64,000 nucleotides of DNA from Saprospiraceae bacterium (GCA_016720635.1 JADKKF010000013.1:86984-150983), one strand, 5' to 3'. Positions 46,390 to 56,451 are shown, counted from the stretch's first letter. Program-made: numbers and translations. Notes: generated by a model from the sequence alone, not told the origin.

Positions 46390-47643
46390 TCAATTCTTTG
46401 AATTTTGTGGTGTCAAAATGAGCCTAAGCGATGAATTTTTGGAAATATAAGCCCACGACCATTGGATAAAAATGATGAGTTTATTTTTCACACTCAAGAT
46501 AAGCATCAAATGTAGAAACATCCAAATAAACCAAGCAAAATATCCACTGATTTTCAATTTAGGAAAATCAACAACGGCTTTATGTCTGCCTACTGTTGCC
46601 ATGGATCCAAGATCGCGATATTCGAACTCTTTAAGCGGTTTCTGATTAATTATGCGTTCTAGATTTTTGGCTAAATTTTTCGCTTGATTGATGGCGACAT
46701 TGGCTACCTGGGGATGAGCCTTGGGGTAATTCGGCGTTTCCATGAATGCGATATCACCAATTGCATAGACGTTTTCAGTACCTACAACACGATTAAATCG
46801 ATCCACCTTGATTCGATTGCCCACAGCTCGAGACGTTTCGGGTAGTCCTTGGATAACATTTGCAGTAACACCAGCGGCCCATATGACCGTCTTTGTTTTA
46901 ATTTCTTCTCCTGTACTCAGAGTTAAAATTCGTCCATCATAGCCATTAACAAATGTTTCTTTTTTCACCGTTACACCCATTTCATGGAGATAAGTTTCAG
47001 ACACTTTCTTCGCATTCTCACTCATGTTATTGAGGGTATGTTTACTCCCTTCTATGAGATAAATTTTAAATCTTGAAAAATCGATCTTCGGATAATCTTT
47101 TGGTAAGTTGAATTGCTTTATTTCGGAAAAAGCTCCTGAAAGTTCTACACCTGTAGGTCCTGCTCCAACGATGACTAAATTCATCAAATACTCTCGTTCT
47201 TGTTCGTCAGCCGACAACACATCTTCAAAAATCTGCAAGATATGGTTTCGAATAGCGATGGCTTCGTAGGTGGATTTAAGGGAAAAAGAGTGTTTAGCAA
47301 TTTGGTCATTTCCAAAAAAATTGGTACTACAGCCTTGTGCTAAAATCAAAATATCATAAGGGAAAGATCCTATCGAAGTAAAGACCATTTTTGAGTCCAG
47401 CTCGATGGATTCAACTTCGGTCAGACGTATGTCGATATTCTTCTGTTCGTGAAAAATATATCTCACTGGAAATGAAATACTGGATGGTTCTATTTGTGAA
47501 GTAGCGACCTGATAAAATAAAGGCTGAAATTGGTGATGATTGAGTTTGTCTATTAACAAAATATCGAAATGATCTTTATTGAGGTTTCTCGCAAGTTGTA
47601 TGCCTGCGAACCCCGCTCCTACTATGATTATTCTTTGTTTCAT
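46390..47643 (-). CDS. Type II NADH dehydrogenase (NDH-2)
   Basis: 417 residues. The FAD-binding GxGxxG is IIIVGAGFAGIQLARNL. The NADH-binding one is VIVGAGPTGVELSGAF near residue 160, and VYAIGDIAFME closes the flavin site. Hydrophobic residues near the C-terminus (SGYFAWFIWMFLHLMLIL) anchor it to the inner membrane. It transfers electrons from NADH to quinone without pumping protons. Confidence 0.9.
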   Translation of the reverse strand: MKQRIIIVGAGFAGIQLARNLNKDHFDILLIDKLNHHQFQPLFYQVATSQIEPSSISFPVRYIFHEQKNIDIRLTEVESIELDSKMVFTSIGSFPYDILILAQGCSTNFFGNDQIAKHSFSLKSTYEAIAIRNHILQIFEDVLSADEQEREYLMNLVIVGAGPTGVELSGAFSEIKQFNLPKDYPKIDFSRFKIYLIEGSKHTLNNMSENAKKVSETYLHEMGVTVKKETFVNGYDGRILTLSTGEEIKTKTVIWAAGVTANVIQGLPETSRAVGNRIKVDRFNRVVGTENVYAIGDIAFMETPNYPKAHPQVANVAINQAKNLAKNLERIINQKPLKEFEYRDLGSMATVGRHKAVVDFPKLKISGYFAWFIWMFLHLMLILSVKNKLIIFIQWSWAYISKNSSLRLILTPQNSKN

Positions 47644-47954
47644 GATGACAGGTTCAAAAGTTTTTTGTCAAATATTTGCGTATTAAATGGGCATTCAAAC
47701 ACTTATATTGGTTGCTAAAAATTGTCCATTCCATATCAAAAATACCAACGGATTTGATACTTAGTAAATCATAGTAATTGGCTAAATGTTTTTAAAAAGT
47801 GCCCAAAAAAAGATTTATTGAATTGATTTAGTACAAAATGGATGTATCCCAAGTTTGGAAAAATTTTTAGCATTAAGTCTATTTAATATTTGATAAAAAA
47901 AGTGTAAATTGAAGCTGGTTAAGATTTTCTTCTTTTATAAAACATAATTACATT
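47644..47954. other. Intergenic stretch between divergent NDH-2 and cupin-fusion genes
   Basis: AT-rich, without an ORF, hairpin or consensus promoter that I can support. Probably holds both promoters. Confidence 0.4.
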
Positions 47955-48692
47955 ATGGAAAACTCAACTTTAGAGGAATATTATGGCACTTTATCTCAAA
48001 CGATAAACGCATTGAACAGACTGGGTTATGATTTAGATTTTAATGTAAAAGAAGAATGTTTGGTTTGCCATCAAATATCTGAACAATTGTCGCCAGAAGA
48101 TTTTCAGATAGACAAGGTATATCGATTCGAAGGGGCTTCTGACCCTGAAGACCAATCCATACTTTATGCCATTTCATCCACGAAACACAATAAAAAAGGA
48201 ATTTTGGTAAATGGATATGGAATTGCCTCTGATGATCAAACTTCCAATATTATTTCAAAACTCAGAACGCATGATAATTTCATTTCGCTACATATAAAAC
48301 AAAACAATGCAACGCCTCAACGACCAGATAATAATCGATTAATTTTTGCGCCCAAGGTTGAAATTGATTTAAACGAGATGATGAATCAGCTTACCAGTGA
48401 AGCCTCATGGTCCGAAAAAGGACATAATTCTATGTCCCTATTCAAATCGGATAAACTGCGTATAGTTCTGATGGGATTCAAGAAAAATGAAGAGCTCAAG
48501 GCTCACTCAACCAAAGGTATTATCAGCGTACAAGTGGTTCGAGGAAGAATAAAATTCACGGTTGATGGTGAATCTTCAGATGTCCAAACTGGACAAATGA
48601 TAGTTTTGGACTCAGGTATTACGCATAGTGTCGTTGCTGTTGAAGAGAGCTTTATTTTGCTCACGATTGGAATGGGCGGTAGTTCGGATTAA
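47955..48692 (+). CDS. Fusion of 'PRPP-synthetase-named' small domain with a cupin
   Basis: 245 residues in two parts. Residues 1-115 (DFNVKEECLVCHQISEQL, EDFQIDKVYRFEGASDPED, SILYAISSTKHN, GYGIASDD) match the ~100-residue Bacteroidota protein often misnamed phosphoribosylpyrophosphate synthetase. Residues about 160-240 form a cupin-like barrel (VQVVRGRIKFTVDGE, GQMIVLDSGITHSVVA), but the usual HxH metal ligands are missing. No signal peptide is seen, so the protein is cytosolic. Function unknown; a sensor or storage role for a small ligand is only a guess. Confidence 0.65.
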   Translation: MENSTLEEYYGTLSQTINALNRLGYDLDFNVKEECLVCHQISEQLSPEDFQIDKVYRFEGASDPEDQSILYAISSTKHNKKGILVNGYGIASDDQTSNIISKLRTHDNFISLHIKQNNATPQRPDNNRLIFAPKVEIDLNEMMNQLTSEASWSEKGHNSMSLFKSDKLRIVLMGFKKNEELKAHSTKGIISVQVVRGRIKFTVDGESSDVQTGQMIVLDSGITHSVVAVEESFILLTIGMGGSSD

Positions 48693-48918
48693 ATCATTTC
48701 TTCATTATATTTTAGTCTTATTAATGTTGGTTTTTAAATCACGTATTGCTGGTTTTTTAAAATAATTTTCCAATATTAATTTCCTACAATATGATAAACT
48801 TTGAGCTACTTTTAAGGGTTTACTTTCCATTCTATTTGTACAATAGATTATCCGCTTTTCAAATTTTAATTCAAAATTAATTTCATATTTTATAACATAA
48901 ATTATTATATATTTTTAA

Positions 48919-49494
48919 ATGAAAAACATTATTTTAGTTTCCTCATTGTGCTTTACTTCAATATTCGTTGCCTGCAATCATGCCCCAAAAACTAAACCTT
49001 CAAGTGAAGTTATTTCAAAAGAAAAAAGTGAAACGAAAGAAGATTTGGCGCCTTATACTTTAACCGATAAGGAAGGTAAAACGCTGACCATAGAATTTAA
49101 CCATAAAAGAGATCAGGTTTCATTGAATTTTAACGGAGAAAATATAATCCTACGAAGCGAAAAACCTGCCTCTGGAATTTGGTACAAGAATGACCTATAC
49201 GAGCTCAGAGGAAAAGGCAACGATGTTGAGCTAAGCAAGGAAGGCAAAGTGATTTTCACCCATTCTGATGAAATTATAACAGCCCAAACAAAAGACAAAT
49301 CTGGACAAACGCTGTACATGGAATTCAACAATACAGTTCGCACGGCCACTCTAACTTTGGGTGAAGAAACCATAGAACTCGTCGATCAAAAACCAGCATC
49401 AGGCATGTGGTATAAAAATGATCACTATGAATTTAGAGGAAAGGGAGAAAAAGTAGAATTAAGTAAAGATGGAAAAATAATTTTTCAAAACTAA
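48919..49494 (+). CDS. Lipoprotein with two MliC-like domains
   Basis: 191 residues. The lipobox ends at C19 (SIFVAC). Two tandem MliC-type beta domains follow, each with the pattern T(I/Y)xxEFN, a short loop, ExKPASGxWYKND, (Y/H)ELRGKG, then ELSKxGKxIF. MliC is a periplasmic or membrane-bound inhibitor of C-type lysozyme, so this protein may protect against host or predator lysozyme. Two copies in one chain is unusual for the classic single-domain family. The nearest downstream gene is an FMN reductase (35 bp). Confidence 0.8.
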   Translation: MKNIILVSSLCFTSIFVACNHAPKTKPSSEVISKEKSETKEDLAPYTLTDKEGKTLTIEFNHKRDQVSLNFNGENIILRSEKPASGIWYKNDLYELRGKGNDVELSKEGKVIFTHSDEIITAQTKDKSGQTLYMEFNNTVRTATLTLGEETIELVDQKPASGMWYKNDHYEFRGKGEKVELSKDGKIIFQN

Positions 49495-49529
49495 ACACAA
49501 TATTAAAACAACCAAAACCATATAAATTT

Positions 49530-50063
49530 ATGAGAATATTCGCATTTGCAGGGAGCAATTCAAGCACTTCTATCAACAAACGCTTGGTGATTTTTGCCTT
49601 AAAATCATTTCCCGAGGCCGAGATAAATCTGATTGATTTGAATGACTATGAAATGCCAATTTTTTCAGTGGATCGTGAAAAGGCTGGGTATCCTGAACAG
49701 GCATACTTATTTTTAGAAAACATAAATCAATGTGATTTGATTGTTTGTTCTTTGTCTGAAAATAACAGAAATTTTTCAGTAGCCTTCAAAAATGTATTTG
49801 ACTGGTGTTCAAGGATAAATTCTAAGGTGTTTCAAGATAAAAAAATGTTTGTTATGACGACTTCTCCAGGAGGATTTGGAGGAGGAAATAGCATGAATTT
49901 AGCCAAGAATATATTTCCTGCATTCGGAGGGAATATTCTTCAAACATTTTCGCTGCCAAAATTTTATGAAAATTTCAACGATGAAGATGGTATTTTAGAT
50001 CAGACCCTTCTTGCTGATTTTAATCAAAAAATAAAAGATTTACAAGAAAATTTTTCACAATAA
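49530..50063 (+). CDS. NADPH-dependent FMN reductase family protein
   Basis: 177 residues with a flavodoxin-like fold: MRIFAFAGSNSSTSINKRLV is the FMN phosphate loop, followed by DLNDYEMPIFSVDRE and the flavin-contact block SPGGFGGGNSMNLAKNIFPAFG. It reduces FMN or other electron acceptors (azo, chromate, quinones in relatives). First of a run of redox and stress genes: a 4Fe-4S protein follows after 12 bp, then OsmC, then GNAT. Confidence 0.85.
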   Translation: MRIFAFAGSNSSTSINKRLVIFALKSFPEAEINLIDLNDYEMPIFSVDREKAGYPEQAYLFLENINQCDLIVCSLSENNRNFSVAFKNVFDWCSRINSKVFQDKKMFVMTTSPGGFGGGNSMNLAKNIFPAFGGNILQTFSLPKFYENFNDEDGILDQTLLADFNQKIKDLQENFSQ

Positions 50064-50075
50064 AATTCATTAATA

Positions 50076-50300
50076 ATGGATAAGAAAGAATATAGCAATG
50101 GTGAAATAGCGATCATTTGGCAACCCAAAAAATGTACCCATGCCGCAGAATGTGTTAAAAGATTACCCAAGGTTTATCACCCGAGAGAACTTCCATGGAT
50201 CACCCCAGAACACGCTAATACTGAAGAACTTATAGCACAAATCAATTGTTGTCCATCTGGAGCTTTGACTTACCGTCGGCTAGATTCTGCAGCAGAATGA
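50076..50300 (+). CDS. Divergent 4Fe-4S mono-cluster protein (Fer4_19)
   Basis: 74 residues. Cysteines in KKCTHAAECVKRLPKV and INCCPSGALTYRRLD fit the Fer4_19 family, which usually binds one cluster. The family is often found beside OsmC and GNAT genes, as here. Its stop overlaps the ATG of OsmC (ATGA at 50297-50300). Confidence 0.82.
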   Translation: MDKKEYSNGEIAIIWQPKKCTHAAECVKRLPKVYHPRELPWITPEHANTEELIAQINCCPSGALTYRRLDSAAE

Positions 50301-50697
50301 CCTCTGTAAGGGTTGAGGCCAAGATTGGGCAGGAGAAATATTACACAGAAGTAAAGGCTGGAAATAATCTCCTTATAACAGACGAGCCCTTGATAAGGGA
50401 GGGGGCAATAAGGGATTTAATCCTTTTGAAATACTGGCTACTTCCTTGGCTAGCTGCACGGCTGCAACTTTAAAGATGTACATCGATCACAAAGGTTGGG
50501 ACATCAAAGAAATCAAAGTGGAGGTAATTTTGGAGAGCAATTTACCACAATCAAGTGCAATTTTTACGAGAAATATTGCTTTTCACGATGCGGACATTTC
50601 AGAAGATCAAAAAACCAGAATGCTTAAAATAGCTGACTCATGTCCTGTACACAAAGTTCTACAGAATCCGATTACAATAAACACATCAATACATTAA
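50297..50697 (+). pseudogene. OsmC family peroxidase-like protein, one frameshift
   Basis: The ATG at 50297 opens MTSVRVEAKIGQEKYYT and NLLITDEP. The second half continues in another frame as NKGFNPFEILATSLASCTAATLKM, with the catalytic-type Cys, and a second cysteine in IADSCPVHKVL. The frames meet at the G-run 50401-50405. One extra G gives DEPLIREGGNKGFNPFE and a 133-residue OsmC of normal length. OsmC proteins reduce organic hydroperoxides. Both catalytic cysteines are kept, so a sequencing error is likely. Confidence 0.82.
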
Positions 50698-50698
50698 A

Positions 50699-50977
50699 AT
50701 GGAAATTATACACAAACAAGATGAAGACAGTGGGAAATTTCAAATAATGGACGGTCAAAATACCGCTGGGCAGATCTTCTATTCTTGGTTAGGCAAGGAC
50801 AGAATCGTCATTAATCATACTGAAGTAGAGCCAGCATATAATGGCCAAGGAATAGGCAAGCAATTGGTATATCAAGTGGTCGAATTCGCAAGAGAAAAAC
50901 AAGTTAATGTTGTGCCACTATGCACATTTGCGAAGAGGATTTTCGAGAAATCAGAGGAAATAAGAGACGTGTTGTAA
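50699..50977 (+). CDS. GNAT-type N-acetyltransferase (Acetyltransf_CG, PF14542)
   Basis: 92 residues. The short acetyl-CoA site is INHTEVEPAYNGQGIGKQLV (Q/RxxGxG/A), followed by VVEFAREKQVNVVPLC. It fits the small YjdJ-like group. Substrate unknown. It begins one base after the OsmC stop, so the four genes from the 4Fe-4S protein to this one look like one transcription unit. Confidence 0.8.
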   Translation: MEIIHKQDEDSGKFQIMDGQNTAGQIFYSWLGKDRIVINHTEVEPAYNGQGIGKQLVYQVVEFAREKQVNVVPLCTFAKRIFEKSEEIRDVL

Positions 50978-51018
50978 TACCAAAAAATACGATAAAAGAA
51001 CCATCTTTAGATTTCAAA

Positions 51019-51396
51019 ATGAGCGCTAAATACATCAATTTTTCCTTAGTATTGGCTTCATTGTTCGGTTTCCTAGAATGGGGAGGGAACAATGCTCAGT
51101 TTTTGTACGAAGTTGAGTTCGAAATACTCAAAAAACTTAGTGTAAATCCTTGGGCGGTATTGCATCCTCTTACGATTATCCCATTTATTTCTCAAGCCTT
51201 CCTAATATTAACTTTGATTCAAAGCACGCCTAGTAGGACACTGACCATTATAGGAATTTATGGCATTGGGATCTTGATGGTATTGATTTTGGCGATAGGA
51301 ATTATGACTGTCAATATCAAGATGATTGTCTCTACTTTGCCTTTTATATTATGCGCTGTTGTCGCTTTCAAGCATTATAAGCACTTATTTTCCTAA
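51019..51396 (+). CDS. Small four-helix membrane protein, unrecognised
   Basis: 125 residues from the ATG at 51019; earlier starts overlap the acetyltransferase. Hydrophobic segments are INFSLVLASLFGFLEW, LTIIPFISQAFLILTLI, ILMVLILAIGIMTV and TLPFILCAVVAFKHY. I do not recognise a family. It follows the GNAT gene on the same strand. Confidence 0.6.
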   Translation: MSAKYINFSLVLASLFGFLEWGGNNAQFLYEVEFEILKKLSVNPWAVLHPLTIIPFISQAFLILTLIQSTPSRTLTIIGIYGIGILMVLILAIGIMTVNIKMIVSTLPFILCAVVAFKHYKHLFS

Positions 51397-51637
51397 AAAG
51401 ATGGAATCTTATCTGCTTAAACTTGATTTTATGCGGCTTTTGCACTAAATTTGTTACATTCTATACTTATGGAAACCTGAATTTATGAATAATAATAAAC
51501 CCAAAAATCTAAATCTTTCTGGATTTAAAAATTATTTTTTGGTATTTCATTGGCAAAAATTATTCATTTCGGGTAATTCTTAACAAGTAAATAATGTTAT
51601 GACCCAATCAATAATAGAACTTAAAGTGTAAAGAGAC

Positions 51638-52338
51638 ATGCGATATTTATTAACGATAGCTACAATTTTCTTTTTACAATTTGATGCTCATGCCAAAAGA
51701 GAATTTCTTACGGAGTTGGAATTGATATGAATTATCCCTATTTGGCCAAAGTTGACCAAGAAAATTTTAGTCGCATTGGACATTCTTGGCCAGGTTTTAA
51801 CCAAAAAGATAAGTTGGGTATTGGAGTTAAATTTCTTGCCTCAATGCCCATTTCAAGAAATATATCTTTAGGATCAGAATTTGGCATCACTTATTATAGT
51901 AATGAGTTTTCTTTTGATTATACAGATATTACATTTCCGATTCAAGTCCATAAAGAACTAAATATTTCTTTATTCTATGTTAGAATACCAATAAAATTAA
52001 CCTTTCATATCCCATCGAACACTAAGTCAAATGTTTATTTTACTCTTGGTCTTGATAATAGATTTCTTTGGTGGGGAATAGACAATTATAAAGATATAAC
52101 ATATATTACTGGCGGATTTGAAACTAGTTATAAATTTTATATCCCTTCTCTTATTGCTTCTATTGGGTATAACTTTAATATGCCTGACGGTACTGTCATA
52201 CAATTTGGAGTAAATTGCGGCTTTGATCAGAAAAGTATCGTAGGAAAAGACAGAGGAACTTGGGGATTCTACGAAAATCTATCTTCAGCATCCTATCAAA
52301 ATTATGGAATTTGCATAAATTATTTTTTCACTAAATAG
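51638..52338 (+). pseudogene. PorT-like outer-membrane beta-barrel, one frameshift
   Basis: The ATG at 51638 begins a signal peptide (MRYLLTIATIFFLQFDAHA). The barrel lies in another frame: YGVGIDMNYPYLAKV onward, with alternating aromatic strands and a C-terminal NYGICINYFFTK. One extra T in the run 51704-51706 joins them as KREFSYGVGIDMNY and gives 233 residues. It resembles the PorT/outer-membrane beta-barrel domain group. Its role is unknown. No reason is seen for loss of function apart from the indel. Confidence 0.7.
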
Positions 52339-52589
52339 GTTTAGCTATTTTAATTTAAAGCCTAGTAAAATGTTGATTAGCAGTATATTATATATATAGA
52401 CCGATTCACAATGGTCAAGTCTGAGACTTCGATCCCATAATTTATAAATTTAAAATCAACAAACTTTTGTAAGTATCGGAGATTATGGAATTGCAAATTC
52501 CTAGAGTGTATGGCATCACATCTAAAGACAGTGACGGTCGGTTAGCAGAAACCAAACACATCATTAAAGCTTATAGTCTCCTCAACTTC
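52339..52589. other. Intergenic stretch before the nested-palindrome repeat
   Basis: AT-rich DNA without a supportable ORF. Nothing else recognised. Confidence 0.4.
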
Positions 52590-52740
52590 TTGTCACTTTT
52601 GTCTTGATACAAAAGTAACCCAAAAATCAAGTCCAAAAAAAGGCGATTGATTCGCACCGCTACAGTCGTGGGATGCGTTACATCCGCATCTTTTCCACGA
52701 CTTTTCGCTATCGCTGGTTTTTGGACGGGCCACGAAGGTC
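52590..52740. repeat. Nested inverted-repeat element (cruciform-prone)
   Basis: First hairpin: ACTTTTGT (52595-52602) against ACAAAAGT (52609-52616). Second, outer arms GTCCAAAAA (52631-52639) and TTTTTGGAC (52718-52726). They enclose AGTCGTGG (52664-52671) with GATGCG (52672-52677), pairing with CGCATC (52685-52690) and CCACGACT (52695-52702). The phrase 'TTGTCTTGATACAAAAGTAACC' pattern is one I recall from many Bacteroidota intergenic repeats (unverified). The rest of 52741-53095 shows no gene. Confidence 0.6.
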
Positions 52741-53095
52741 TAAGCCTATGACAATTTATAAATAAAAATATTTTCCGTTACTATCCGATTGCTATCGGTT
52801 ACAAACGACTTATGTCACCCAAGATGGTCGATGTATTGAATCACAGTTACAAACTGCTACGATTGGGGTTGAAATATCGAAGCTCAAATAGAACATTCTT
52901 ATTATCACTTAGGACAAGTTTCGTTGATAAAAAAAATGATAATGGAAAGCAATAGATAAGTCATTCCTGAATTTTATAAGTTAATGTTAGATCCTAATTT
53001 TGCAGACAAATAAACAAAAAATAGTGCTCTAATTTCATCTTTTGCTTAGATTTGATTACTCATTTATCCTTCAAAAGGAAAAAGTAACCAATATT

Positions 53096-53925
53096 ATGAA
53101 AAGAGAAATTGCAAAAGCCTTTCAAGGAATTCCAGCAGTACAAGATAGTGCGATGACTTTATTTCGTGCATTGCCAACCAATCAAATTGAGTCTTTAGGA
53201 CCCTTTGTATTTGTCGATTTTTATGAAACGAAAGGTACCAAAGGTATAGGGGACTCCCCTCATCCTCATGCTGGCATTGAGGTCATTAGCTATTTGTTGC
53301 AAGGAGAGAGCGTCCATAAAGACAGTTTAGGCAATACCGATACGCTGACAGATGGTGATGCTCAATTTATCAAAGCTGGACAAGGTATCATACATAAAGA
53401 AACCCCTCGAAGATCTAGGAAGGGACTTCAACTTTGGACCAGTTTACCACCAAAGCAAAAATTTGAAGAAGCTGAATACTACTCTTACAAGGCGAACACG
53501 ATACCTACTTTCAAACTTGATGAAAACGAAATAAAAGTCATTGCAGGTGAATTCTATCACAAGGGCATTCTCCCAACGGCAAGACCTACTGTATTGGTTC
53601 ATATCCATTTTGAAAATTCAAACAGATTATTTTGCCAATCGATGGAAATTGGGAACTGGGCGTTTATGTAATCAATGGTCAAGTCATGGTAGCCGAGAAA
53701 GGCCCGCTACAAATAGGCGATTTGGCATTGTTGACCGAGGGAGATGAAATAAAATTGCAAGCATTTGGTGATTTACCAGTAGATATTGTTTTGTTGGGTG
53801 GGGAGAAAATTGATTATCCATTGGTTTTCGATGGACCATTCGTGATGGACTCCAAAGAAAATTTGGCGGCCTATCAAAATTATAAAACAGGAAAAATGGG
53901 TTCTTTAGACGGTATTCCATTTTAA
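53096..53925 (+). pseudogene. Pirin family protein, one frameshift
   Basis: The start ATG at 53096 gives MKREIAKAFQGIPAVQDSAM. The metal site is DSPHPHAGIEVISYLLQG with a later H in ESVHKDS, as in pirins and quercetinase-like cupins. KAGQGIIHKETP follows. The frame is broken at the T-run 53630-53633. With one extra T, SNRLFLPIDGNWELGVYV joins to the second cupin half (IDIVLLGGEKID-like, ending MGSLDGIPF), giving 276 residues. Probably an iron-dependent dioxygenase-like enzyme of unknown substrate. Intact on both sides, so a base-calling indel is possible. Confidence 0.82.
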
Positions 53926-54132
53926 GCCAAATTCTTTAAAGTGTCAGAATAGTGAAGTACACGATGTGTATTTGAAAACATTAAAATTGTAAAAAACCAA
54001 TGGAATTTCAAGAATTTCATAAAATTGGGAGTTGTCAAAACGAAATTGGTGCCAAGATGATAGCGAATTTTAAAAAAAAATATGGACAAGGGTTAGCAAG
54101 ACTCATTTGTTACTATCAATTAGAGATTTAGT

Positions 54133-55294
54133 ATGAGTGGCAATCAGCATGATAATTATTTACATTATTTTACCGATGTGAAGATTAAAATACTCGAAGC
54201 CCAACAAAACTGTTGTAGCCGCGAATAGCCAAATGTTGCTTTTTAAAGATAATGGCAACTGGGCAATTATATTTTGGCTAACCAAAGACAACCAAAAGGC
54301 ATGGGGTGCAAAGGTGATAGAAATGCTTGCTTCTGATTTAAAAAGAATTCCCACAATTAAAAGGTTTTTCTGTACGAAATTTAAAGTACATGAGAGCCTT
54401 TGCCAAAGTATATTCAGTTGTAGTCATTGGCAAAATGATCGAAATTGAAGCCTCTTTCAAGCAGGAAACCCCAATAGTGCAGCAACTTGTTGCACAATTG
54501 GACAAGCTCAAAGACATGAGGCTATAATTGTACGTAAAGTTGTTTACAATTATCAGAATCTCAATTTCTGACTTTCAATTCTTTCTCCGAATTTCTTGGT
54601 CACACCATTTGATATTAATCGATAAGGTTCCTAGTTTGGAAAGCGATTTTGAAAACATATGTTGAATACCCTCGAGCATAGTATGCAGAAATGTAGCCAT
54701 GCAAATTGAAAATGGCTTATTTGAAAGACAAATTACTAGCAGGAAAACCAGCAATTTTAGAACGAACTTGTGCCAAAGCCCCAGACTGACTTTGCTTTAA
54801 TTATTTGCTGAAAGATCCATACATTTTTTGACTTATAATTCTGAGCTTCCCGAAAAAACCAACGAACAAATATTGAAGAACAACACGACATATTACCAAG
54901 TTTTATTAGAACTTGGACAAAACTACCTTCATTGAGAAAGCAAATACATTTGAAATTGGAGGTAATGACTTCTTTGCTGATTTGCTTTTTATCATGCCAA
55001 TTACACGCATACGTAGTGGTAGAAATTAAGGCAAGACCATTTTGAGCCTGGTGATGCTAGCCAATTAAATTTTTATGTGAATGTGATGTGATAAATTAAA
55101 AACAACGAATAGCCACACCATTGGGATTGCTATCATAAAGGGAAAAACGAAGTCGTAGCCGAATATGCTTTAAAGGTTATAACAATGCCATTGGTGTATC
55201 TGATTATCAAATAAGCAAAGCTATACCAGAAGGAATTAATATCTTCATTGCCTCAAATTGAAGATCTGAAAACGAATTAAAGAAAGATGAGTAA
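54133..55294 (+). pseudogene. YhcG/DUF1016 family PDDEXK nuclease, heavily frameshifted
   Basis: Pieces in several frames reconstruct a DUF1016 protein in order: MSGNQHDNYLHYFTDVKIKI, LANQRQPKG, a segment reading GAKVIEMLASDLK, LKGFSVRNLKYMRAFAK, IVQQLVAQLD, FERQI, LLKDPYIF, LLELG, FEIGGNDFFADLL, AYVVVEIKA (the E-x-K of PDDEXK), NEVVAEYALKGYNNAIGVSDYQ and SLPQIEDLKTN. Several indels plus in-frame stops lie in 1.16 kb, so this copy cannot be made intact by one correction. YhcG-type nucleases have been tied to mobile and defence islands. The state suggests decay, but some indels are homopolymer ones. Confidence 0.75.
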
Positions 55295-55546
55295 CAATAA
55301 AAAATTGTTGACAAACTCAAGAGAAGTGCTCATGCTCAGTAAGTGGGAACTCAATTTGGCATTTTTACTTCATGAGACTTTCACTCACTAGGTCACGTGA
55401 AGCCTTTTCCTTATTTGCCGATAAGAAAGTACAGCTTAGCTCGAATTGAAAATTGGAGGATTATTGGATCATTATTTAATTCTTGGGGCCACTTGAGACT
55501 ATATAGCACTTAACTTTTCATTCCTAAGACCAAACTGCCCGATTTT

Positions 55547-56380
55547 ATGGTACTTCAAGAATATAAACCCAACTTCAATTTTATCGGAATATGTTCGAAC
55601 CATCCGATTGATAAATTTCAGCTTTGCAGGGTCGAAATTCTTCCTCCAATCTTATCCACCAAGACCAGAACATTGTTTAAGTTTTTATGTCAAGGGAGTT
55701 GAAAATGTTGAGTACCAAAAAAGCGGAGTGAAAAATGGAAATCTTTCAACGGTACTTTTTGGGCAACAAACGGAGGTAACCAACAGATTTAACAGCAGTG
55801 ATTTTTTGCTTATTCAAGTAGTGTTTAAACCAGGTGGGCTGTATAGACTTACGAATATTCCTTCGAATTGCCTTACGAATCAATACATTGACGCACAAAC
55901 CGTTTTTTCAAAAGAAATAAAATATGTTAATGAGAAAATACTTGAATGCAAGTCTTACTTACAAATGATTGCCGTGGTAGAAAATTTTCTGCTTAAAGAA
56001 ACAAAACACAAATCATGCGAAATCCATCCTTTGGATATAGCTACGACAAAAATATTTAGTTCTGACACAATTCCAAGTGTGGATGTCTTGGCAAAAGCGG
56101 CTTTTCAATCTACCCGAAATTTTGAACGACACTTTATGCAACGCATGGGCGTTTCGCCAAAATATTTTTGAAAGTTGTGCGATTTGAGAATGCCTTTCGG
56201 ATGAAAAATAAAAACCCAGTAATGGATTGGCTAAGTATTGCACTCAGTTGTGGCTATTATGACTACCAGCATTTAGTTAAAGATTACAAAGATCTGACAG
56301 GGCTCACCCCGAACCAATTCCACGAAATAGAATCAAAAGCCCTGAAAGGTTATTTGGACAAGCAGATACTTATTGAATAA
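55547..56380 (+). pseudogene. AraC family regulator (DUF6597 + HTH_18), frameshifted
   Basis: The N-terminal frame reads NINPTSILSEYVRTIRLINF then SYPPRPEHCLSFYVKG, as in DUF6597-type AraC regulators. It is out of frame with the ATG at 55547 by one base. The C-terminal HTH is also broken. MGVSPKYF ends in a stop at the T-run 56165-56169, and the next frame continues LKVVRFENAFRMKNKNP and ALSCGYYDYQHLVKDYKDLTG. One more T there and one less base near the start give 277 residues. It would control nearby genes; the adjacent cupin is a candidate target. Confidence 0.75.
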
Positions 56381-56451
56381 TTGTCGGATTTTTACCACTA
56401 CGGTATTTTATATTCATCTTTTCTTTGTATTCAACTAAAAATATGATTATA

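Noticed and set aside
54001..54135. A 44-residue frame before the YhcG pseudogene.
   Set aside because: No recognisable similarity; it may be part of the same degraded locus, but this cannot be supported.
56165..56172. Reading through the T-run as a translational shift in the AraC gene.
   Set aside because: A single-base loss is simpler, and the T-run errors recur elsewhere.
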